64,000 nucleotides of DNA, taken from the NCBI GenBank assembly GCA_038501195.1, contig JBBPUQ010000005.1, forward strand, positions 2,170,001-2,234,000, written 5' to 3'. The stretch is from Nemania diffusa. Lineage: Eukaryota > Ascomycota > Sordariomycetes > Xylariales > Xylariaceae. This document shows, in pieces, positions 54,925 to 64,000 of this stretch. The translations under genes and the position numbers were made by a program. The stretch's first letter is position 1, and every line of letters starts with the position of its first letter. The notes below the pieces were generated by a model, which saw nothing but the letters and a program-made list of their open reading frames with translations, searched no databases and was not told where the DNA came from.

Positions 54925-57900
54925 TTTGAAGATGTCGTTACGACTTATTAGATAGTACGAGATAAATTCCAAGAGGAACTGTGATGAATGGAAAGTTGAT
55001 TAGTTCTCGAGGCCTGAATATGATGCAGAGGGGATAAATAATAAATGAGTACGAAGCGCACTTGGGGGGGAGAGGTGCGATTGGGTCAATGGACTATTAA
55101 TTATACAAGAAATTCGGAGGTCCGGGAGCTGACGAGACCCTGAAGACAATGAAACGGTGCGGCCAAGATGCAGGTCTGAGGGGTAGTGGGAAGATACTCA
55201 CCTGATGGTGGTTTGGAGCAATCGTGGATAACAAGCACAATCGTGACGGTACAGCAGAGGTACTGGATATCCAGTCCGTCTTAATATATGTTACTGTATC
55301 CGGTGGATTGGCTTGCCCGCAGCTGTGAGTATCTACATGTCTAACCAGATAGAGATACGCTAGACAGGTACCTGGGAGGATACAAAAACAGTATGATATA
55401 GATTGCAAGAACACTATGTACTTACTGCGTAAGTAGGCTACCTTCAACAAAGCGGTGTATTACAGATTTTAGGTACCTTCTCTCTCCAAGTAAGGTATGT
55501 GTATACTGGCTTCAGGGATTACAGTAAGCTGCTTCGGGTTTAAGAGGCGACAGTTAAGAAGGTTATGTGATCCATTTTAGAATACCTATCGCAGTGCAGT
55601 GCCGTACACCTCAACTACGAGAAGCTGCTCTTTATGCTATAAAGTATGCATATTATAAAGTTGATAGATGGAAACGTCTAGGTGTCAGTATGAACATATG
55701 CGCCTACCTACAGGATATACAAAACCTAAATTGTACCTACGCATTCAATTAAACAAGCCCCCGAAGCCCATCTAGGCAGAGAGTCGAGGACTCGGAGTAG
55801 TCGAATAGGAAAGCTGCCGGTGGAGAACTGTCACCGCTACCACGGCACTTCCACCTTTACCCACTTTTCTCATCTGTTGAGACGCAAGCTCAGACCACCG
55901 CCGGGTCACGTACCCCGGACAAATCCATAATTTGACCCATTGCCAACCTGTCACTAGCCTAGCTAACTATCCGCGGCTTAGCGTGGTTCTCAACAGTGAG
56001 CAATGCCAATCATAACGGATCCGATTGAAATCAATTCTGCTGCTCACGTTCCTGTTCCTGATTCCTTGGCGCAAACTAATCCTTCGAAAATTAATCATCT
56101 CCCTACCTAATACATATATAGGGGCACTATGTGCACCAACAGACTGCCAGAATACGTAAGACTTGATACTTCTGGAGAAGGCGAGAAATGGATTAAGTAA
56201 AGCGTTTAGGTTAATGTGTCAAGTCAAACCCTATTCAAACTTCAGAATTGTGGTAGGAAGAAGCGGTTTATAAATCAGACCGGGTATGTGCTATGAGTAT
56301 ACGCAATCCTCGTGCATGGAATGCTTACAGAGAACCATACCATAGATATACTAGCGTCGAATCCCATCCTTAGTATAGATTTGCATAGCTCTCCCCTGTT
56401 TTCTACTGTCGAATCTCAATTTCAAATCTGGGCATCCTATCAAATTGGGCTCCGATGGCTAGCGATACCGGAGACTTTCCTATCCAAGTCCTTCCCGAAT
56501 ACTCTAAGCCACACGCCATGATCAGCCCCAACCCGATGATACGCCGTACGTAGTACTGCGTATCTACATTAGATACCTAAGTAATCTGGATAGATAACTT
56601 ATGTGTGGGTTTCTAGATTTGAATTCCATGTTAGTTCTATCACTTGCATCTAACAAAAATCGTAAGCAATAAGAGCCTTGAACGTCCGGAGGGTGCCCGC
56701 GTCGTCTATGGGTATCCCGGATCTATCGGTAGCGTAGATAGGTATGTAGGTACCTCTTGATCGTTCTATGTTACTATATTTAACTTAACGTATGATAAAT
56801 TGACTACGTACTTTTCTTTCGTTTTCCTTTTTGGTTTATTTTTATTTTCCAGGTCCCCATCTAGAAAACGCCGAATACTTCTAGAAGACTTACACCACGT
56901 CTATCACATTCTCGAGCCTATTTCTAGGAGTCATGCCCAACAGGATCCCTAGTTCACTCCTACTGCGTAGAGTGTTTGTTGGTGAAGATAAGAAGGATCT
57001 CACGTAATGTGCGTCAATTAGATAGGTATCCAATCAACATATCCCCACGGAAGCCGAGCAACAGTCCGCGAGAGTGATACGCGATTAATTCATTTTATTA
57101 AGATGATATCGTCAATAAACTGCGAGATCTCGCAATACCTAACCATTGGAGGTATTCGCAATATATATTCGCTTCGCTGAAATCGATCGTTCAGATAATG
57201 AACGATAGGTGCAGTATACCTACAAGACCGATTGAGTTTGACCGGGCCGCTGTCAGTCTACATAGTACAAGGTGACAAGGCCGCTTCGAGCTAACCAGAA
57301 CCGAAATTGCTTCTTACGGAAGGTGGGGATCTCGCTGTATGGTCTGTGTGTGATAGCTCCATGCAAGCAAGCAAGCCGCCGGCACAGTAGCATTCGACTG
57401 GCCATCGTCGGCCGGCGACACTGTCTAGATCGATCGGCGATGAGACAGAAGAACGTGGCACAAGACATGCTTTAGCATTTAGGGCTGAACGGCAAACTCG
57501 AATTTCGATGATCCGAAGATACCTATCTAGGTACTAACGTAACTGTGCTATTATAGCAATGTTTAGTAGCGCAACTGCCCGTCATCTTTCAACTCTTCAT
57601 CTTTTGATTTGAGCGTGGCGTTCATCATGACGCGAAAAGACGTCTATCTCGCACCCTCCACAGCCGTTCAGAAGAGGAACCACCTACGTCTCTTGGGAAA
57701 ATATTGATGAATGTTGTTCACTCTATGTAACAGGATGTCTAGAAAAAGATCACCCAACAAGAGGCGCCTGTAGCCTCAACACTACTAAAAAGCCTCGATA
57801 CCGCACTGGAAATTCTAGTTCATGGGTGCATTCTAACCATATGAACCAGTAATTAGATGTGAATCTGCTCTATGGAGTGGGGGTAGTGTCATAGTACTAA

Positions 57901-58204
57901 ACAGTTTACAGCTGCTCGGAAATAGGTTCCTTGCACATGCCGAGATGCTAGCGTATGGTATGAGGAAATGCCTTGGTTGAGTGCCTAGGCTAGGAACGAG
58001 TCTACCTTTATATGTATTCAGAGTAGCCTTCGCTAGACCCAATCACCACCTATCCCACAACATCTTGACTACTATTCTAGCATGGCGTCGCGTAATTATG
58101 AAGTCAGTGTTATCCTTAGTAATGTACCCTCTATCGGGAGCGATAGACATATCTGCCATCACAGTGCTTACACTGAAGGCTGTTGATACTTTCAGAGAAT
58201 GTCT
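54925..58204. other. Intergenic region
   Basis: About 3.3 kb between the small minus-strand gene and the BTB pseudogene. A 117-codon minus-strand frame (55097-55450) and a 67-codon plus-strand frame (57272-57475) are open but show no family features and have overlapping frames on the opposite strand or nearby. I see no RNA gene and no repeat beyond scattered TACCTA words (for example 56741-56755). Confidence 0.4.
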
Positions 58205-59069
58205 TCAATTTCTTGTCAGAGAGCTAGGGCGGGAACAAATCCTAAGAACAGTTGAAACTATGTCGGCACTCGTAGACCCGTTGAAGAGGTCCTTTTCTAT
58301 GAGCTCGCTTATATGATCAGTAGCTCGCCTTGCCAGCATAAAGGGAAAATCCTAGTCACCAGTTTTATCTAGTGTTATACACAGTAGATCACAGAAGCTA
58401 TCCGCCGACCAGCTTTCCTGTATAAGTTTATCTAGCGCCTGGGTGCTCATCTTAGCTAGCTCAGGGAGGCAGAAGAAATCCGCGATGCAGTTCACGAGTT
58501 CGTGATGGATCCAAGCATTGGATCGGCTCTCATCAGATTGACTGTTGTCGCTTTCGACACTTAGGTCTAATCAAAATTCATACATTAGGCAACGGCAGCA
58601 GATGAAATAGGGGTGGCGGAGCTTCCGAGTCATAAAGCAAAAAGACTATGAATAGTAATCCGACGACGTTACAAAGGGACGATCGCGCTATACAATACCT
58701 TGGCTCTCGTTCTCGTCGAAGAAACCAGAAGGCCTCTCTTCATATTTTCCAGTGTACAAATAATCGAGCATGCACTTCACAGTCGTCGGCTTAAAGTCAA
58801 CAACATGAAAGATGTTAATCCTAGCTTCCTGTTGTTTTATCAGCAGCTCTTCTATGATATATGTGACTCATTCAATTGCAAGATGAAACTAGGGCGCCAA
58901 AGGAAATATATACCTTAAATTCCCCATTTATAGCAGCAGTAATAACGGGACACTAGGAACACACTATGCTCTTGTGGACTCGAAGTTCTTGGTCTTCACA
59001 CACGAGCGTGAAGTCGCTGTGGGCACCAGAACTCAGCAATAACGCCTCTATGGATAGAACGTTCGGCAT
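58205..59069 (-). pseudogene. Inactivated third BTB/POZ paralogue
   Basis: On the minus strand ATG 59069 starts a frame that mirrors copy 2: HSDFTLVCEDQELRVHKSIV, then CS, a TAG stop (58955-58953), then CPVITAAINGEFK. A 85-bp phase-0 intron (58913-58829) leads to exon 2 (58828-58699: EARINIFHVVDFKP, then VKCMLDYLYTGKY). A 132-bp phase-1 intron follows, then exon 3 from 58566 with WSADSFCDLL, TAG at 58354-58352, ATDHISELIEKDLF, and TGA at 58207-58205. Both intron positions are the same as in the intact copies. The first stop sits where copies 1 and 2 have Gln (S-Q-S, P-Q-S), so CAG-to-TAG, a CpA transition typical of RIP, is the simplest cause. The coiled coil and Cys4 end are missing. It is in inverted orientation relative to the intact pair. 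Confidence 0.85.
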
Positions 59070-60664
59070 TTTCGGCTAATTCAATTATCGTAGCATGATC
59101 GTATAAGAATATCGCGGGTTATAGTGATGATTAATGGGTTATTGATGTGTATGCTCGTGAGGACATCAACAGTGTTCTGCAAAGATTCAAGCCCGAAGGT
59201 GACAAACGATACCTCTATCTTTATTTTCGATGACAGGTTCCCTAATACTTAGCTTTGCGATGAAGCTCCAGATTTTAGCTACAACTTAGGACCTCCAACT
59301 TCAGTAGAGGCCGAAATCCTTCCCTAGGCAAAGTAAGCCCTTATTCAGGACCTCCCTAGATCCATCTCCGACCTCCTAAGGCTGTAGGAAACGCCATTGA
59401 AGGAAGGGGGTCACGAGGCCTAGAGAAGTTATCCCTTAGGAATTTATAGACTAGATAGATAAATAGACCTACTGGTATCAAAGGCGCAAACCATTGCTCT
59501 TGTAGTATATGTACGTTGTGATACCACCTATTAGATATCCGGGGGTCTACCCACGCTCTCTTGCATTGTTGTCGTTGTTGCTATTGCTGTTGTTATGTTT
59601 AACGCCAGAGGTTCTCTGTGATACAGTAGGTACCAGAGCCTCCCGAAGGGCATAGTAGGCGTGGTGACAGCTAGGATTTACATTATATACTTTATACATA
59701 ATAACCCATTTAATAACTGTGAATAAACCAAATGCCTACCGGATGTTCAACGGCCGGATAATACTAGTATAACTACACCACAGGCTGACAATAACCTTTG
59801 ACTCTCTGCTGCAAGTAGTGAGTAGAAATCAAAGAGTTATAATATTTTATGTAAAAGGCGCGGGGAATTCCCTCGTGTATAAAAAGGGGGTTGCCAATAT
59901 CCTCTCACGGTAGACACAGCTAATTTTAACAGCTTTAACAGCCATATCATATAGGCATTTCACTAATATGTTTAAATGTGGCGGAAGAGAATACGACACA
60001 GTTGATCCTCTTGGTGTATTATTTACTAGTATATGTTTGCGATATGAGCACTCAAGCTGACATAACTGACGAACCCATCATACGAGGTATATATTGAGGG
60101 AGTGTTAATATACGAATGCAATTCTTGTTCTTGATAATAACATGGGTTTTCATACTTCCTAACTATATTAGTATTACCAGGTCTTTAATGCTGGAAAGAG
60201 TTACTCTTTAACATTGAGATCACACTCGCTGAAAGACCTATGCGACAAGTAACCTCTATTGCTTTTTTTCCTGATCGCAAAGCTCCGTAATAGCGCAGAC
60301 TGTAAAATACTAGAGTGTGAGTAGAGTTAGTGCTGCTTCTCCTAGCCGATCTTGAGAGGGCGCTCGGATGGTCCAACGCTACAGTAGATTATTACATAAT
60401 TCAATGGTTCTGACGATTCTCGTGGGAGGACTTCTTGGAATGATAAACTACGTAAGCCCATCCACGAGCTTTCTTCTCATACAATCACCTATTCGACAAG
60501 AAAATGGAATTGGGTTTATGGGATGTCTGATAGCAATATTCAAGCAATATTCATATAGGTAGGGCGATCTAGGATGGCTAATCGTTACGAGGCATCTCGC
60601 CCCGGTTCCGAGGGCAGGCATCATTATGTACCTAATATTTTAGGTTGTTAAAAGTCATTGGTCG
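59070..60664. other. Intergenic region
   Basis: About 1.6 kb. A perfect TATA-type box (TATAAAAA, 59878-59885) on the plus strand is followed by two short frames, ATG 59968 (31 codons) and ATG 60044 (14 codons, ending at a possible gtatat donor). Joining to the next acceptor at 60180 gives an immediate stop. A 64-codon frame at 60368-60562 is hydrophobic but unrecognised. Confidence 0.35.
59878..59885 (+). promoter_or_regulatory. TATA-box-like element without an assignable gene
   Basis: TATAAAAA in a locally G+C-richer context. No coding sequence can be confidently placed downstream, so it may be a relic promoter, a non-coding RNA promoter, or chance. Confidence 0.25.
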
Positions 60665-62227
60665 TTATAGTGTAGCGACAATAATCCCTTGTCCATCTCC
60701 CGGTGGTGAGTACATCCCCTCAATAGATAAGTCAGCCGATTCCAATAGGGTCTTCCACTGAGTCTCGGTCCTTTCCATAGAAGAGAGCAGGACCATCATC
60801 ATTAGATCCCATTGAGATTGCAATAGCCCACACCCAGTGTCTGGGAGGATGAAGTCGTTAATGACGAGGTAAGAATGTCCTTTAACCATTGAAGCCTTCA
60901 CATTTTTAAGGATCTGTATGCATTGCTCATCGACGTAGTCATGCAAGATGAACTTTAGGAAATAGATCCGTGCGCCTAAGAAATGGTGTCAGCAACGACC
61001 AGCTGTCAAAGGGACCAACTGCACATGGATGCCTACCCTTGACAGGAGAGTCCGCAAATAAGTCGAACACTTGTTTTTCAATTTTGGGCGAGAACGACAA
61101 AGCACTTTCTAGAACGGGCTTCTGATCTTGGAGCACAAAAGGCCCTGGCTCGTCTGGATACTTAGCTAGAAAGTCCATAAGATCGTGGCCGCGACCACCT
61201 GCGACATCAACTAGGAGCGGGGTGTCCTGGCGATGCCCCTGTGGGAAGAACTTATCCTTGGCGGGGAACCAGGTCAGCCACTACAACCGCTGGAGTCAGT
61301 AATTACCTTTTTGCGTAGTTCCACAGCTCTCGAAACATGCTCCCGAGACATTTGGGGAGCTCTCAAGGTACTAGAAAGGGAAGAAAATGACTCCAGCGGT
61401 AACTCACAGAGGGACGGCTGCCTCTATCCCCCTCGAAAAAAGTGTTTGCATTGTCCCAGAGTTCTTTATTCTTTGGTACGGTGAGCCATTCAAAAATTGG
61501 TAGATCCGTGTGGTTTGCGGCTTGGAACATCCCACGCTGGGGATCGACGGGGTTTTGGTAGCCAGTCTCTTTAAGCCAATTGGGACCTTGTGAAATAGGA
61601 AGCATTGATGCGTCGTACCTTGGAAGTCTCAGCTGAGTAACACCAAAAAGCTAGATAGTGCTGTGGACTTATACATAAACTTGATCATGCCTTGAGCGAG
61701 CCGACTATTGATGTGTACTGTCCAGTCTGTCGGCCCGTACAGACCAACGCCCTTTTCAGCAACGAAGCCTGCCGCAGTAAGCACTCGGAGGAGGCGTCCT
61801 TCTCTATGTTAGCATACCTACTTCAGTTAACTAATCTCTACGACATACTGATGAGACTCTCATCGGCATTCCCGTTTTTCGCGATCTCCGTGGCCGAGAT
61901 AGCCTCATTCTTGGTAATTATATCGAAAACATTCAGCTGCGCACACACACGAACAGCCATCCAGGTTGCTGGCTGCGAGTAATGTCAGATTATGCATCTA
62001 GGATAAGTTGGCATTACGTATTATGTACTATTTTCTCAACTTACACTAAACGCGAACTTGATCAATCCGTCTTCGGGTTTCTCCAAAGCACTGATGACTA
62101 GGTTCGCCGCTTGTAAAGCCTCCACTCTAACTTCCTCGGAGATGAATGGATCGGACCCCTGAGAAAGCAAAGCCACAACATTCGAGGCGTTTTTAAGAGC
62201 CTCATTTTTTGAAACGTTTGAAACCAT
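60665..62227 (-). CDS. SAM-dependent O-methyltransferase (fungal class, OMT_2 type)
   Basis: Transfers methyl from S-adenosylmethionine to a hydroxyl of an unknown small molecule, probably cytosolic. Six exons on the minus strand: 62227-62045, 61972-61849, 61801-61675, 61618-61408, 61256-61037 and 60975-60665, in frame, 391 residues, normal for the family. A helical dimerisation N-terminus contains FAFSPATWMAVRVCAQLNVF and GRLLRVLTAAGFVAEKG; then comes WLKETGYQNPVDPQ. The SAM motif is LLVDVAGGRGHDL (229-241), a second acidic loop FVLQDQKPV follows, the catalytic His is H300 in KFILHDY, and the C-terminus has NDFILPDTG and SSMERTETQW. Introns are 73, 47, 56, 151 and 61 bp. The frame is also open upstream of the chosen ATG to 62308 (FDPIIVLSELCQFLTN looks coding), so an upstream exon is possible. 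The family serves melanin, polyketide and alkaloid pathways. It is divergent from the membrane-protein gene at 62906. Confidence 0.9.
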
Positions 62228-62905
62228 ATTTGTAAGAAACTGACACAGTTCACTCAAAACAATGATAGGGTCAAAAGTGTGGTCCAAATGGTACACTTTA
62301 ACGAACAATTAGAACAAGTTTAGTTACTAGGTAACAGACGTGACAGGCAATCCGTGCGCTTTATGTGGTAATGAGAGCAATTTCTCTCCTTGTATGCCAT
62401 TGTGTACGGAGACCCGACATTCTGGTTGTGGCTACATAAAATTGATCACGGTACCAGAACATGGCCATGGTCCCTTGCAACTCAAGTTAGCCGCGATACC
62501 GGGCTCGGTCCTATTGGGTACCATAGTTATGACATTTGTGGTTCATCCAATTTGGGTTCTGTTAATCGCTAAGCTCTTGCCAGGCCAAGAATTCTCTATG
62601 TATGTTGGTATGCGGTGTATGTATAGAGTATAGAGGCCCTGTCAGTCTTCGTTAACTCGATTGTGTCTTCTTGAAAACTCCGGGGGAGCTGAACGCGACC
62701 AGGTATGTATCGCAACATCTCAAATGTCTTTGCAAGGAACATCTTCCGCCCATATCACGCAGATTTCTCCATGAGGCCACTTCGATCTACGCTAATGCTC
62801 ATACTTCCATCTCACTCTTCCCCTTCTTTCCAATTCATAATTGGTTCATTCAGCTGATCCGATGAGCTCTGCAACTTTCGTGTTTTGAAATTCTTTGTCT
62901 GTATC
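62228..62905. other. Shared intergenic region between the divergent OMT and rhodopsin-domain genes
   Basis: About 680 bp, probably a bidirectional promoter. The first 80 bp may be OMT coding sequence if an upstream exon exists. Plus-strand frames at 62340-62633 and 62390-62572 are open but unsupported. I see no clear binding-site repeats. Confidence 0.4.
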
Positions 62906-64000
62906 ATGTCGGAAGCTGACTATGTGACAACCCTCAATGTCGTCTCGTGGGTTCTTATTAGCATAGTTATCGCTGTTACTATCGCTAGGATTCTTGGGAG
63001 AACCTGTATGTGCTAGTTCTGCATCAGAACCCGTTTAGAGCTTTCACGCTACATTAGCCTGATGAGTCCAAGATCCACTCCTATTCTCCTCCCACTTCTA
63101 CCCCAAATACTAATTCTATCGATGCTTCTAGTAGTCACAAAGCAAACAGGCTGGGATGATTTCTTCCTAGTAGTGGGATCCGTGAGTAGTACTTTTTGCT
63201 CTACAAACAAGAATAGGGTGCTGATAGCTCCTTAGCTATCCGCTCTCACATGCTCGTCATTAGTCAGTACGTAATCCTAAGTTAATTGTTTCCGGGTCCA
63301 GCATCATTTTGTTTCCAATTGCCTCTAGTTGCCACAGGCTTGTGCATGCCCTTGAATCCCCTCATAGGTAGCTTCTATCTAACTCTTAGCCAATTACAGC
63401 CGTTGGTGTTTCCTACGGCCTGGGCAGGCATCAAGCAGATATCAAAGATCCACATGATCTCTCCGAAGCTATTAAATACACTATTATAGCCCCAGTCTTC
63501 TCTATCATCTCGTCTACCAGCAGCAAGATATCAATACTGATCTTTCTCGTCCGATTGACGGGAATGTCAGCGAAGAGATGGCATCTATACTTTCTCTGGG
63601 GGACATGTGCTATACTGATCGTTCTTAATATTCTTGCGATTGTGGTTATAGTCCGCTTCTGTGACCCGCCTCAGAAACAATGGCAGCCTTGGCTACCAGG
63701 AACTTGTCTCGAACCACAGGTTCAGTATGTATTTCAATCCTTATGCCATGATGGCCGGATTTGTCGTTCAAAGCTAATGCGGTAGGGGCAGACGAGATAT
63801 AGGTTTCTTCCAGTCGGCTTATAATGCACTTGTGGACGTCATTGTCGCCGTCTTTCCCGCTCTATTTATCACAAAGCTCAACATTACTACCAGAATGAAG
63901 ATTGGGCTGTCACTCTTGATGGGGGGAAGCGTATTGTACGTTGCAGCAATACCACGCGCCGGAAACTATCTAATATTTTTATTAGCGCAGCTGGTGCTAC
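62906..64000 (+). CDS. Rhodopsin-domain integral membrane protein (PTH11-like), 3' end outside the window
   Basis: Fungal rhodopsin-domain/PTH11-related seven-helix protein of the plasma membrane. Such proteins are found as putative receptors and often beside secondary-metabolite genes; the ligand is unknown. Exons deduced: 62906-63005, 63132-63181, 63236-63266, 63400-63724, 63792-63935 and from 63986 on; introns are 126, 54, 133, 67 and 50 bp, with gctaat/ctaat branch sites in the last two. Segments in order: TM1 (VVSWVLISIVIAVTIARILG), TGWDDFFLVVGS, TVGVSYGLGRHQ, TM (APVFSIISSTSSKISILIFL), KRWHLYFLWGT and the next helix, CDPPQKQWQPWLPGTC (paired Cys as in the family), FFQSAYNALVDVIVAVFPAL, then TRMKIGLSLLMGGSV and the start of the next helix. 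All joins keep frame, so it is probably intact. The C-terminal tail is not visible. Confidence 0.85.

Noticed and set aside
60044..60086. Possible first exon (MSTQADITDEPIIR) after a TATA box with a gtatat donor
   Set aside because: The only sensible acceptor (60180) leads to an immediate stop, so no gene could be built.
62390..62572. DPTFWLWLHKID, reminiscent of the CuB motif of tyrosinases
   Set aside because: The paired copper-binding histidines are absent and the flanks do not match; it sits in the OMT/rhodopsin intergenic region. Most likely chance.

Overview
The window is nuclear DNA of a filamentous ascomycete (Pezizomycotina, most likely a Sordariomycete). The evidence is short 47-151 bp GT-AG introns with gctaac/ctaat-type branch sites, a StuA/Asm-1 APSES regulator of the Sordariomycete type, a fungal O-methyltransferase, a fungal rhodopsin-domain membrane protein, and a compartment that looks mutated to saturation by RIP (repeat-induced point mutation). 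The organism call is inference from these families.

The window has two compartments. Positions 1-32778 are almost pure A+T. By eye G+C is a few percent up to about 28.8 kb and roughly twice or more that from 28.86 to 32.78 kb. No intact gene is readable there. What survives is repeat architecture: A-rich simple repeats (1-1311), an apparent LTR retrotransposon skeleton (15.2-21.1 kb, about 290-bp direct terminal repeats around about 5.3 kb), further decayed copies of it (22.9-25.5 kb, 3.6-4.5 kb, an inverted LTR at 5.7-5.9 kb), a repeat with a 99-bp inverted repeat (7.8-8.5 kb) and a diverged relative at 13.1-13.3 kb, a 7-bp minisatellite (27.9-28.6 kb), and a tandem repeat with 140-bp register ending about 250 bp before the edge. 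At 32778/32779 composition changes to ordinary gene-bearing DNA within a few bases.

The normal compartment is gene-sparse. It holds stuA (40304-42316, + strand, two introns, a long leader almost free of ATG with two upstream ORFs); tRNA-Thr(AGU) (47198-47269, -); two related BTB/POZ genes in tandem on + (48204-49262 and 50184-51343) with the same intron positions and a C-terminal Cys4 zinc-ribbon-like end; a third, inactivated BTB copy on - (58205-59069); an unrecognised small protein with a mitochondrial-type N-terminus (54200-54924, -); and, at the right end, a divergent pair made of a six-exon O-methyltransferase (60665-62227, -) and a rhodopsin-domain integral membrane protein (62906 to beyond the window, +). 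That pair could be the edge of a secondary-metabolite or accessory cluster.

All splice sites were deduced by hand from reading frame, GT/AG sites and family conservation; no alignment or search was run.
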